From: Castanea sativa
Taxonomy: Eukaryota; Streptophyta; Magnoliopsida; Fagales; Fagaceae
Assembly: GCF_040712315.1 (NCBI RefSeq)
Contig: NC_134023.1
Span: 68,174,757-68,238,756, forward strand
DNA length: 64,000 bases
Reading direction: 5' to 3'
Below, piece after piece: positions 48,199-60,722 of the stretch. The notes beneath the pieces were generated by a model. The model saw only the letters and a list, made by a program, of their open reading frames with translations. It ran no database searches and was not told the DNA's origin. Within the stretch, counting starts at the first letter, position 1, and each line of letters begins with the position of its first letter. The position numbers and the translations under genes are program-made.

Positions 48199-48571
48199 GG
48201 ATTGCGATAAGACGGCGGAGTGATCGGAATAGATGAGAGCTTCTCACGAGCGCAGAGAGAGAGAGACAGATAGAGATGCTACGCTGTGGAGTTCTGAGAA
48301 GTGATAGAAGAAGGAAGGAAGAGATTGAAGTTTGCTCGGAGGATTTCTAAGCTTGTGGATTTCTGGAGAACGAGAGGCTACGGTGTGTGCATCTCTGAGA
48401 AGTGAGAGAAGAAGGAAGGGAAAAAAAATATATATGTTGTATTTATATGCTACAGTAATTTCAGCTGAGCTACAGTATAAAATATAATCCACGTTTTTTC
48501 ACTTATTTGCTACAGTGTTTTCAGTTTTCAGTTTTCAGTTTCAGCAAAATAAGTTCTATCCAAACAGACCC

Positions 48572-48972
48572 TTAGAAACGTGAGAAAAGATAATTATATT
48601 TTGATTGAGAAATATAATAATTATTCGGTTGTGCATGAATCATTCAACCGTCATTATATAAAAGAAAGCCAATAATAATGATAATAAAACTAATTAAAGT
48701 ATGAAACTTTCCAAATGTGTTTTCAAAACTTGCATTTTTTTTTTTTAAGAAATGAACCCTTCGGTGTATGCAGTCCTCTCGTCTTACACGTACCAAATTA
48801 TTATAAAGAGAAATTTAATTGAGGTGACCCCAAGATATTGACGAGAGTTTTCAAACCTAGAATCTTATGCAGATCATGAGGACTTAAAGATTAAGAACTA
48901 CTAATAATGACATTCTATTTATTTATTTTTTCACATTCTTATTTTGTAAAACGTTTTTTTTTTTATTATTAT

Positions 48973-49018
<46 letters not shown>

Positions 49019-49270
49019 ATCAACAAAAGAGTCCTATATTATTAAGAACAAAACCGAAGAGAGCATGGAATTAAAAATTATTGCATATAAATAAAGAGAA
49101 AATTCAAATCTCTATGATTGCCATTTCTTTTTATTAATAAGAACACAAGCAAGACAATATGAATCAAACATTATTGCAGAGAGAGAATTCAAATCTCTAT
49201 GATTGCATTTTCCTTTATTTTCACACAATTCTTAAGAAAGCCAAGAAATATTGTTGAGACAAACAAAATT
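48572..49270. repeat. Segmental duplication copy A, right part
   Basis: Resumes the match to copy B (54,288-54,960) directly after the Harbinger element: TTAGAAACGTGAGAAAA, TTCAACCGTCATTATATAAA, GACATTCTATTTATTTA. It contains a TA microsatellite at about 48,977-49,017. Similarity ends near TTCACATGAACAC. Confidence 0.85.
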
Positions 49271-49867
49271 CACATGAACACAGTAACACATAGGAGAATC
49301 AATGTTTGACCTAACTCGCAAACACGACCCGAACACGACACGGGTTTTTGCGGGTTAGGATTAGGCTTTAGAGAGTTTGAGTCATAAACGGATCAAGTCA
49401 AAAGCGACTTGATAGAAAACGTGTCATAAGCATGTCAATCTACATGATCCGTAATAGACACATTTAACACGTCAATTAATTTGTGTTAATAAAAAATGAC
49501 CTGTTTAACCCAACTCATAACAAATAAATATCCATTTTATTTTAGATTGGTAAAATACATTTTATATCTAACCTATATTTTAAACTTAAAATGAAACTCC
49601 TTTTTCATTTATCTTTTTTGGTTTGGGGAACTCAACTTTGTATAAGTATAGAACAATTCTCCGTTAAGTGAGGATTCCAATTACGCTTTCTCTTTTGGGT
49701 TCCGCCTCTTGTTTTGTGCTTCAAATTCTCATCAAAAGAAATGGATTTTCGTTAGCTAAATACTTGGTTTCTCCGCCATTTCGTTTCTCAGCTTCTTTTG
49801 AAGATTACAGATTAATGGACTCTGCTTATCACAAATCATAGAAACAAAAAAACAACAAGAAGAAGAT
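49271..49867. other. Upstream region of LIP2p with a CGACCCGAACACGAC-type repeat
   Basis: 49,310-49,530 contains ACCCGAACACGACACGGG, ACGGATCAAGTC and AACCCAACTCATAAC words found in a dispersed plant repeat. 49,560-49,867 is likely promoter and 5' UTR of the octanoyltransferase gene. No separate gene. Confidence 0.45.
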
Positions 49868-52535
49868 ATGATTCTCGCAGCATCGACTCACTTTTTAATC
49901 ACTGTTCCGACAAGCCCATCTCACAATCACACCAAAAAGTCATACCGACTTCACTCTCAATCAAGAACGTGAGTTTTCTGTGTCTGGCATTTTCACAAAC
50001 ACCACTAGTACAAAACTTACTCACCAGGTAGACTTAAAAAAACTGACATTGTGCAGGTGCGAGTGTTTCGATTTGTACAAGGAACTGGTTCCTTACGACA
50101 AGGCATGGGATTGGCAGAAAAATATTGTTAAGGAGAAGAAGGCCTTGGTTGAGAAAAACCAAGATTGCCAGGACACACTAATCATTTTACAGCATCACCC
50201 TGTGTATACACTGGGCACAGCTAGTTCAGAAGAATACCTTAATTTCGATATCAAGGATGCTCCTTACGATGTTTACAGAACCGAACGCGGCGGGGAGGTT
50301 ACTTATCATGGTCCTGGCCAGGTACTTGTCCCAAATTGCTAATTACATAACTAAAATTTATAATTTGTTGGTGTGTATGACTTTCATTTTGCAATTTGGA
50401 TAGCACATGAATTGTAAGAATAGCCTACTGAATTGCATTAGTGGGATCTAGTTAGCTCACCTGGTAAAGTCTCTGATGGTTGAATAAGAGATTTGGGAAC
50501 ACCAAAAATTGATTGGTGTTTTGGTTTGATGATAAAAAGTTATCATCAGGAGCGGACGCGTTGAAACTCTCCCTCAAAAAAAAAAAAAAAAAAATTGCAA
50601 AGATATTAGGGACAATGTGTTCATATAAAAAAACAAAGTTAAGGACAATGCACCATAACTGAAATCTTCGGTTTTTCCCTCTTATAAGGTTAAAAACAAA
50701 GTTGAGGACAATGCACGGTAACTGAAATCTTTGGTTTTCCACTCTTATAAGGTTAAATCTTTGGTTTGTCCTGCATCCCCTACTAGTGACGCTTTAAAAG
50801 AATACATGTGACCGAATCCGATTACTCTTTTGAAGGTCTATAGTTATTAACCATCAAATTTTGGGGCCTAAGGCTTTGTTGCTGTTGTTTGAATTATATT
50901 TTTATGGTTAATAAACTTGCAAACTTTTTCTCACTAAGCAATAAAATTCAGTGGATTATAGGGGAATTCTGCTTTTATTTTTATACTTGCTACCTAACTT
51001 TTAATGCTTGTGTGTTGGACTGTAGCTAGTTATGTACCCTATTATCAATCTCAGAAATCACAAGATGGATCTTCATTGGTACCTCAGGGCACTTGAAGAG
51101 GTGGTCATCCGTGTTCTTTCCTCGACATTCTCTATCAAGGCATCTCGACTTGAGGGCTTTACTGGTGTTTGGGTTGGTATGTTTTCTAATCAGTCCATTA
51201 TGTTGTACCGGTGTGTATATTGCATGTTCTCATGTTTCCTGAACTTACATTGGCTTTGATTTAAAAACTTTTATAGGTTACATACTGTATAGAACAAATC
51301 ATGTTGAAAGTCTCTTTACCTATTTGTGTTTGCAAATACAATTTTGAATTATTTAGCTTTTTAGTCTCTATTATAAGTAATATGATTACTTGTAGTTTTT
51401 AAATGGTTACTTTTTCGTTCATGAAAAAAATGGTATACTTTTTCTGTTCTGTTCTGCTCTATTTGGGTGCCATGAAAGGGAAATTTAAACCTGGAAATTT
51501 ACAACATATGTTTCAACTCAATATCTCTTTAGATTTGTAGTTCTCATCTCTTTTAATCCATTATCTGAACGTTAACTGCAAGTAATGAGCAAATGTGAGA
51601 CGAATATAGTTTCTAAGTTTTATGTGGTCATTTTTTCTGTTACCAACTTATCAGTGGTTAATTGGATTCCTTTGAAAGCTTATGGTTGAATTTTTATATT
51701 ATTTCCCTTTTATCTTTCGTGAACTAAAAATGGACTCTGAGATGGTGTTATCAACCAAAATAGCACACAATATAGCTCAACATCATTTCCGCTTGATTGT
51801 TAGTTGTGTAGATCCTTTTTAGTATCAAGACTCTGGTGGCACTGTGTATAAGGATTTAATCTGAGAAAATGACTCCAGGAGCCTCACCATATTTTCATAT
51901 ATTTTTTCACATATTCTATAATTTTGCTGGATTGGAAACCCGGACTTCGATTTGCTATTTTATAGATATTAATAGTTTTTGCTTTTTGTAAAAGAGGCAC
52001 ACTCTACAGCCTCATTCCTCTCGCCTTGTGTTACTTGATTTATAGTAAGCATTCTGTTCAAAAGTTACTCTCCCTTCTTTATCCTAATTTTTTTTTTGTT
52101 TTTGGGGGGTGAATAACATGCAGAATGCCTAAGTGATTATCATTCTCGTAACTGATCTTACTTTTCAATTTCACTACAGGAGATAAGAAAGTGGCAGCGG
52201 TTGGGATACGAGTATCTCGGTGGATAACATATCACGGGTTAGCACTGAATGTCAACACAGATCTAACCCCATTTCACTCAATAGTCCCATGTGGAATACG
52301 AAACCGTCAGGTTGGAAGCATTAAGGGGTTGCTAGGAGAATTTCAGCCATCCACTGGATGTGGGAAAGCAGGTGTGCTTCATTCCAATGATTGTCAATTG
52401 ATTGATATCACTCACTCATCTTTGATCAAGGAATTTTCGGAGGTTTTTCAGCTTGAAATCCTTCATAAAACCATCCCCATGTCTGAGTTTGAAGATACGA
52501 CACCTAGAAGGTCTCTCACATGGAAACTAACCTGA
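49868..52535 (+). CDS. LIP2P: Octanoyltransferase LIP2p, plastid type
   Basis: Transfers the octanoyl group from acyl-carrier protein to lipoyl-dependent enzymes, the first step of protein lipoylation (lipoyl synthase acts next). Exons 49868-49968, 50057-50321, 51026-51176 and 52180-52535 join in phase to 290 aa. The first about 34 residues ([20 protein letters not shown]...) are Ser/Thr/basic-rich with few acidic residues, fitting a plastid transit peptide. The LipB/BPL fold carries [26 protein letters not shown] (residues 111-122), and [15 protein letters not shown] with the catalytic Lys (K176). It continues [12 protein letters not shown] and IVPCGI with the catalytic Cys (C210). Sequence type follows Arabidopsis plastid LIP2p rather than the mitochondrial LIP2. 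No disabling change. Confidence 0.95.
50438..50592 (+). mobile_element. tRNA-derived SINE in LIP2p intron 2
   Basis: Contains TAGTTAGCTCACCTGG (box A-like) and GATGGTTGAATAAGAG (box B region). It continues with GATTGGTGTTTTGGTTTGATG, TATCATCAGGAGCGGACGC and an A tail. AATTGCA at 50431-50437 and 50593-50599 is the likely target duplication. It is the best-preserved member of the family also seen at 21,402. Confidence 0.85.
50628..50753. repeat. 63-bp tandem duplication in LIP2p intron 2
   Basis: Two adjacent copies (50628-50690 and 50691-50753) of a unit starting AAAAACAAAGTT and containing GGACAATGCAC, AACTGAAATCTT and CTCTTATAAGGTT, with a handful of differences. Intronic, with no effect on the reading frame. 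Confidence 0.85.
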
Positions 52536-53049
52536 CAGATTCAATGCAGCACGTTTGAATTGATCTGATCATGAAGCAAGTTGTTAGTGAGATTCTTGAG
52601 TGTTTATGGGATTAATGCTTTGCTGTTGTAGTTATTGTTGTTTAGTTGATAGATAGGCCCAGCAGCAGTACAGTTAAGAGGATTGTGCCTTAGATTACTT
52701 ATTTTGTAAATTAACTTTCATCTATACTGTAGTTCACTTTTCAAATTTAAATTTAATCATACAGAATACAACTTGTTGCTAGCAATTCTCATGACAATCT
52801 AACAGGCTAAATTCTACTTTTTATATCGGAACTCCTTTTCCCATTATATGCTTGAAGACGATGATAGAGCGGTAAAGCAATGCCCTTTTTGTTCTTCATA
52901 TTATACTTGTACACTCAGAAATTTTGAAACTTCTCCAATCAAGTTTGTCAATTAAAGTCCCAAATTTATAATATTGTTTCAATATAAAGCCTTTGTCTAT
53001 CTTTGTTATTTATTTTCATCATTCTTGGCAATAATGGCAATAACAGAGT
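52536..53049. other. 3' flank of LIP2p
   Basis: Probable 3' UTR and short spacer up to duplication copy B. No gene or element recognised. Confidence 0.4.
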
Positions 53050-54960
53050 AAATAAAAACAATTTATGCATAATTATTATAAATTTAGACGGTTATTGTGG
53101 CAAACTTGTAAATTTACATAATTATACATAGATTAATGTAGGACAATTTTAGGCAAAACTGTGTAAATTTTACACATTTTTTCTATTATATGGCATGAGT
53201 GCTCTAAAGGTTCAAATATAACATAACATGTAATAGTTGAACCATCTGCTAACATTGCAACAACGTGAGCTTGACATGCATTTTATAAAACCCCAATTTT
53301 TGTTCATCTAAATTTGGTTCAATAGCGGAAGAGTATTCCAGAAACTAGCCATTTTCGTTTGAGAGGGCTCTTTGGGCCGTCATACTATGTGGAGATGCCA
53401 GGCCCAACTAATTTTGATAAAGATTTAGCATTTTATTCAAGGCGTTAATGGCTTTTTTATTTTTATTTTTATTTTTATATATGTATAATTTGCCAAAAGC
53501 ATTTTTAGATTGGTTGTTTACAACTGAGATGCAAACTTGTTATTTGTTGATTTTTATTGAAATCCAACTATTAGCTGATGAATTATAGAAATTCTATATT
53601 CATAATATTAGCACATTAAATTATAGGTGGTAAATTGTTATTGGTTATTAATTTGAATTTACTATTGAAATTACTTTTTTGCTCACTAGTAACAATCAAT
53701 AACAACTTATCACTTAAGGTTTGTTATGAAAGTATCATGGATATAACATTTCTTGATGAATTAATTGTTATTTGTGTGCCAATGATTTTTATATTTTAAT
53801 GCTTCTATGCCTCTAGTTTAAACTATAGAGGACCAATGGTAACTCCATTGATTTTAAATTAGTATTGGAAGATATTAGTCCAATAATTTTTCTTTCACAT
53901 TGAAGGGTTTTCATGTAAATTTTGGTATTGTGTATGTTGATTATTTTTGAAAATTTCTTGTTTATATTGATTATTATGCTTGGCTGATTTTATTGAAAGT
54001 GAAATTTTGTATTGGATTTATATAAATAGGAAAAAAGAAATATTTATGTTGCCCTTTACATAAAGTTTTTCTCAAAGTCCTAAAGGCTGCTTCTCTAATT
54101 AATATCAAAGTTGATTGATTACTCATGAATCATGATGCAGGCCAGATTTATTTATTTTGGTGGTTTAGATTATAAATTATAATTTCCAAATCAATTCACT
54201 AATACAACTTTCCTTGCTTATACCCCATTGGAAACAATGCTTAAGGAGGTCACGTTTCATAGTGTAGGTTCTATCAAGACACAATCTTTAGAAACGTGAG
54301 AAAAAATAATTATTTTTTGATTGAGAAAAATAGTAATAATTATTTGGTTGTGTGAATCATTCAACTGTCATTATATAAATATAAAAGAAAGCTAATAATA
54401 ATGATAATAACACTAATTAAAGTGTGAAACAGCATTCCAAATGTGTTTTCAAAACTTTTATATATATATTAACAAACGAACCTTTGGGTGTCTGTAGTCT
54501 TCCCGTCCTACACGTATCATGTTATTATAAGGAGAAATCCCATTGAGGTGGCTCTGAGATATTGATGAGAGTTTTCGAATCTAAAATCTCATGAATATCA
54601 TGAGGTTTTGGGAACCACTAATAATGACATTCTATTTATTTACTTTTGTTCACATTCTTATTTAGTAAAACATCTTTTTTATATCAATCAACAAAAGAGT
54701 CATATATTATTAATAACAAAACCAAAGAGAGCATGGAATTAAACATTATTGCATATAAAGAGAAAATTCAAATCTCTATGATTGCCATTTCTTTTTGTTA
54801 ATAAGAACACAAGCAAGACAATATGAATCAAACGTTATTGCATACAGAGAATTTAAATCTCTATGATTGCATTTGCCTTGATTTTCACACAATTCTTGAG
54901 AAAGCCAATAAATATGGTTGAGAGTCTTGAGACAGAAAAAATTCACATGAACACGGTTGC
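53050..54960. repeat. Segmental duplication copy B, with Harbinger empty site
   Basis: Direct-orientation sister of 35,475-37,295 plus 48,572-49,270. The unoccupied target TTA is at 54,288-54,290 within CAATCTTTAGAAACGTGAG. It lacks the 0.67-kb insert of copy A. The two copies flank the LIP2p gene. No gene in this segment. Confidence 0.88.
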
Positions 54961-56940
54961 ACATGGCTATGATTACATTAACGCATTGATTACATAAAGT
55001 CTTAAAAAAAAAAAAAAAAACTTATGTCCATCCCCTTATTACCACAATCATCATCACTTCTTTACCGCCAGCTTTGATGTCCTCATCACTATAAGCACAA
55101 ACGATCCTTATTATAACACCGTTATTGTCATATTCATCTGGAGTGATATCACATAATTGTAAATGGATAACAGATTGTTATTTTGTTAAAATATGTCTTT
55201 AGAGCATACATTAATAATTTATTTTAAATTCTTTTTATGAAAAAAAGAAAAAGTTTTCAAATTTATTTATTATATAAATCACAGTGTATCAGCTTTTAAA
55301 TACAAAAAAGTAATTATAAAATTTATTTATTATCTTATTGTCAAATTAGTTTGTAAAACTTCTGTAATAAAATTAGTAGTCCTTTTAGAACTTTCCTTCC
55401 GACTTACTAGAAAATTTGTCAACGCTAATTTTTTCTTTCCATTTTCATTTATCAACTTTGTGATAAGTATATTAGATATAATGAAATTTCTATTTTTATC
55501 TCGGGCACCTTAATAATTTTTTGGACTACTGTGCCATTTTTTTAAATTTTGAAAAAAATGAGAAGAAAAACTTTTTATTGTTTAAGATAGCACTCCTAAT
55601 TTATTTGTCCTTGACTTATGGATGGGGTTTCTAATTTAACCAAGTAATTCAAGAGCAAAATATAAATTCTATTGTATTTGGTATACTTTGGAATATTGTT
55701 GTTTCCTTGTACTTCAAGGGGAGTTGGCAAAAATTTTCTCAAAAAAAAAAAAAAAAATCATTTTCCCCATAACTTTTACTTACAATAATAATGAACATAG
55801 TAAAAGCACTTCTTTTAGATCACACAAAAACTAATTGAATGAAATCAATCTAAAAGCTATTTTCATAGCAGAGGACAAAAAAGAAAAATCTAAAATACCT
55901 TTTCTATCCTTGAAATTTGGTCTAAATTAGAATTTTCATATCTCAAATCTAAAACTTATAATTTGGTCCACAATTTTTTTTTTTTTTTTCAAAAAGCAAT
56001 CATCAATTTAATGATCCCATCCTTCTACCACTAAAGAAATTACATACATAACATGACTAATAAATTACTAATACAATTCCTTAAAAGGTTGATATGAATT
56101 AAGATAAATTAAACAAAGGATAAAAGATAGAAGGAAATTAACACATTTAAGGATATCAAGGAAAATATCATATGTATTAGAATCTGTAACGTTCATCATA
56201 TGAGAGAGATATTACATATACTGAATATACTAGAAGTTATAACTTAATAACATTACTTGATTTTCTTCATTCGAAGAACTACTATTCAAAATCGCCATTT
56301 CCTCAATTATGGTAACAATCCAATTACAAAAAAAAAAAAAAAAACATAAAACTATATATCTCCATAAATGAAAAAAGTTTCTTTACAAACTTTTCATATA
56401 TCTTTATATCGGATGTGAATTTTGAAAATTTAACTGTTGGATTGCACGTTATTATTATATTCTTCATGTTTGCAAAATTTCAAGAATATCAAAGATTAAT
56501 TACTATGTTATCGAATAAATGTTAGAATTTCAAGTTTTTGTGATCTAAAATTATGTTCATCGATCGAATAGTAAATATCATCCGATTCAAACAAAATTTG
56601 ACATACATGTTAAAAACATAAGGAATATGAAATTCAATAATTAGATTTTCAAAATTCACACTAAAAAAAGAGATATATAAGAAATTTGAAGGGTTTGGAA
56701 AGAAACTTTGATCTTCATAAATTTTTTTATACAATATAGGAAATTCTACTCTAACTTTAGTGTATATGTGTGTGAAACTCTCCTATGGAAACTTGAACCT
56801 CAAAACTTGCCCCTTAACACTCCACAAATGTTTAAACCTGTAGAGTAATCATCACACCAAAAATATACGGTGACTGTTTTTGGTAAATTACCAAATTGTA
56901 GAAACCAAAATTTTTTTTTCTTTCCCCAAATAATTTAAAA
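54961..56940. other. Intergenic AT-rich DNA, no gene recognised
   Basis: Homopolymer A/T runs near 55,003, 55,741, 55,975 and 56,329. Short open frames show no motif. The end of the stretch is the promoter side of the RABA4 gene. Confidence 0.4.
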
Positions 56941-57091
56941 GAAAATAAATATAAAACGCAGTGTAAGAAGACCGTTTCAGAAACCGTTAGTCTCTCTCTC
57001 TTTTCCACGCTTCTTTCCTTTCCAATTTCCATTCCACCATTTCGAAAATCCAATTTCTCTTCTTCTTTCCTTCCCTTTTCCTCCAAACCCT

Positions 57092-57129
<38 letters not shown>

Positions 57130-57306
57130 GCACTGTAAATTTCACGAACCAATAATCCATAGCTAAAATTCTGTATACAACGAAGCCTTTTGCGCTTTGA
57201 AGCTAAATCAGCTCCGATCTTGATCGATCGGCGATCGTATCTCTCTCTCTCTCTCTTTGAATTTGATCGGATTTTGTAGATTTTTGAGTGTGTGTGTGAT
57301 AGAGAG
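56941..57306 (+). promoter_or_regulatory. Likely promoter and 5' UTR of RABA4 gene with CT runs
   Basis: A TATA-like AAATAAATATAAAA at about 56,943 is followed by a pyrimidine-rich leader. It has CT microsatellites at about 57,094-57,126 and 57,240-57,256, ending with GTGTGTGTGATAGAGAG before the start codon. CT-rich leaders are common in plant genes. The transcription start is not determined. Confidence 0.5.
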
Positions 57307-60300
57307 ATGACGAATTTGCAGCAGAAGATCGACTACGTGTTCAAGGTGGTGTTGATCGGAGACTCGGCGGTTGGGAAATCGCAGCTGCTTGCTCGTTTCG
57401 CGAGGAACGAGTTCAGTTTAGACTCCAAAGCCACCATCGGTGTCGAGTTCCAAACCAGGACGCTCCTCATCGATCACAAGACCGTCAAGGCTCAGATTTG
57501 GGACACTGCTGGTCAAGAAAGGTACCACCATCTTCTACTTTTCACTTTACAATTTGCAATTTTGCATACTCTCATTTTTGAATCTCCTACTTTTATGTCA
57601 AAAAGCAAAAAAAAAAAAAAAAAAAATTACAATTTTGGATTGGTATGTTACTTGATTGATTATTAGAGACTTTACGAGTTGAGTTGATAATAAGAGACTT
57701 TACGAGTTGGATTTTTAGCTTTGGATATTGTTGGATTTGTGTGGTTGAATAAATGTAATGATTACTTTCATAAATTTTAAAAAAAGTTATAATCTTGGTA
57801 TTTGAAATAATTGAAAGATATCATATATATTTTGCCTTGTTAATTTATTTTCAATAAGTCTAGGAACGCGACAATTGGTGAGATGATATGTTATGATTGG
57901 TGATGATAAATGTGATATCAGTGGTAGGTTGTGTGAAAAAGGTTGTGAAATTTTATTTTCGTTCGGAGCTTTAGTGATTTATTTTAGGCCGTGTCAGCTT
58001 TTTTAATATGCCACATCAGCACTTTTTCTATCATGTATGCAGAGATTTGGAAAGGATTTAATCAAAAGAAAAAATCTAGGACCACATACTTGACAAGGTA
58101 TTGTAAGTGATGTAATCCAATCTCACATTGAAAAATGTGCAGGTTGTGTCAGAGTGTGTGGCAAGAGTGTGTGTCCGTAGAAGAACTAAGATGTAACTGA
58201 TAACTTTGTAACAATTTTGAGGACCAAATTATGACTTCATAAATTTGAAGGAGGAAAATTGAATTTTGAAAGATTTTTTGATCTTTTGGTGTGCTGTTAG
58301 TTGGTTTTTTTATTGAAGTGGACAAGTGTGGTTTAAGGAGCTGGAGAAGTGTGTTAAATGGAAAAATAGAATGTGATATGACTAGATGGTATGCAATAGA
58401 AACATAGACACAGGGAATGTGTTAACTACTCTTATCAGTCGAAGCAAATTATTTCATTATGAATTAAGGAGTTTGGAATGAATCAAATCTCCCCAGTTGG
58501 ATTAGGACCCACTACTATTCAGTTAATAGCCAATTGGTCTACCTTTGTGCTACTTTCGAACAAAGGGAGGTTAGATCTCTTTGAATGCTATTCACGAACA
58601 CGGTGTTTTCATGGATTTGTAGGACATAACTGTATGAGCTTGAATATGTGCATTTTCTGTTTTATGTGGATAATTGTTGAAAGAGGAATGTAAGGACTAT
58701 TGGGTTGTGAATTTTGGTGTGAAGATATGAGCTAAGTTGGGTGGTCTAGGAAGATGATACAAGATTATGTGGTGATATGTTTTTTATGAGCTTTATATGT
58801 TGGTGATGTCTGCAAAGTTAGTAGAACATTATCTTTTGTGAAGGTGATAACTGGGCTGTTTGATTATCTATAAAAGTTTTCTTGGGATCTTTCATTGGGG
58901 CTTGGGAGGTTAATGGCTATGGGGGAGGGCCACCCTTCATTATATGTTTGAAGTAGATGGACATGAGTTTGGAAACTATAAATGAAAGTGGCATTGACTT
59001 TGATTTTTACTAATAATATTATGAAATAAGTTTTAGTATCTGAGTGAATTATGTCTACCAATTATTTGGAACTAATAGGTTATGTATTTCCCATAATATA
59101 TGACCTGGTATATTCCTCTGTTTTCATGAGCTTGAAGATCCTCTTGTTCATGTTTACTTGAGAGTTGTCAGGAGGGATGTGAGAACAATTTGATAATTGG
59201 GTTGGCATCTTATTGGTGTGACACTATCAGTAAATTAGTGGTTAAAGATAATGGATACAAATTTTTGGGTGGTATTAGAGTTCTGCACAGCTTCACAGTA
59301 ATGGATGCTTGAAAATGCAATTTGTTACTTGCTATGGTGAGAGGGAGGCTTATTAAAGAGAGAACCAAGTAGGTGAAGACTTCAGAGTTATATTACAACC
59401 AAAATGTTGGTTCCATTAAGTGCATAATGTTTCATTTAGTTTCTAGAAATATCAGTTGGATTATGCATTATTCCAACACTGTTTAATTAGAGGCTGTCCA
59501 TCAACACATGCATACAAGACATTGAATTTGTTGTAAGCATCGAACAAGGAAGAGTGTAGAAATTGGAATTACTATATCCAGCTGAAGCTGTTGCAATAAT
59601 AACATTTCATAGTGTTTGAGGGTCTTTCAGTTGTTATCCAAACTTTGTAGTTTTTCTCTGCTGGTGCAAGTTAGGTAGAAAAGGCATTTTTTTACACAAA
59701 GTTTGTGATCTTAATGAACACAATGAGAAAAAAGGATGCCATATTTTGGCTCCTGTATATTTTCCATTTTTCGTGTTGTTTTCATATATAAAAAAGTCTA
59801 TGCAATCTTTCTGTCATCCTTAACTGCAAATGGGCTATACTTATTGCCTTGAACTATTTTTTTTCCTGCTTGGTAAACTAAGAAAAACTACTCAATATGA
59901 TTTCTGTATCACTATGTTTAGGATACCCTCATTAGGATGAGTGATGATATTTAACAAGGCTAATGGTAATTTGGGGATTGGGGGTGGGGGGTGAGTGGTG
60001 GTAATGAAAGTATGCAATGAAGAAAATGTTTTAATCTTTGTAGTATATTACAGTAGAGGCCTTGTTTAGTACTTATTCTTTTGCATTAGTTGTCAGATAA
60101 ATTAGCAACCCATTTCCAGTATGATTGTCCTTTGGGGTGTCAATAAATTATCTATGAATGTATATCGGTCAGTGAGTTGGGCCAAATAATTGTGTACAGT
60201 TGCCCTATGTATTAGAGAGTTAATATAAGCAGAAGATACAGTTAGATATTGGTTGAGATTGGAGGTGATATAGTGCTCTGTGATACCAAATAGGGATAAA

Positions 60301-60683
60301 AGAGCTACAGTTTCTGGAGTAGAACTCTGGTGATAGAGAATCAATTGTGTTCTAAACTAAAGCCTGTTCAGGTAAGTGATGATTGTCATGAAACAGGGAT
60401 ACTAGAATCTGAGTATCTGACACTGCTAAGTGAGATGGTAGGGTCATTCATTAGTTAGAGAAGATCAGTGATAGCCCTAGTGAAAAGTTGTAAGCTAGTG
60501 TAATAATTTATCACTGAGGGCAATACAGATCTCTTCAATAAGTGGAGACTAAAAATACTAGGTAATTTTTTTGATGGGATGAAATAGAGAGCGGGACTTA
60601 CCATGGTAATTAAAAATGGTTGGACTGGACTCTCATAAAAAAAAGAAGAAGAAGGTTGGACTAGAGACTGTTTCAGCACAGGG

Positions 60684-60722
<39 letters not shown>

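Larger units (their letters stand above)
37296..48571 (+). mobile_element. PIF/Harbinger DNA transposon, 11.3 kb, with cargo
   Basis: TTA is duplicated at 37293-37295 and 48572-48574. Ends GAGAGCGTTTGGATAG and (complement of right end) GGGTCTGTTTGGATAG match at 12 of 16 positions. The paralogous segment at 54,270-54,300 reads CAATCTTTAGAAACGTGAG without the element, so both borders are direct observations. It encodes a Myb/SANT-like protein (38,303-40,990) and a DDE transposase (43,199-44,624) on the plus strand. On the minus strand it encodes a VPS37-like gene (45,390-48,198). It also contains an inverted copy of 25,645-26,032. A CT run at 41,528-41,578 and unassigned sequence at 41.0-43.1 kb may be further cargo. 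Confidence 0.9.
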
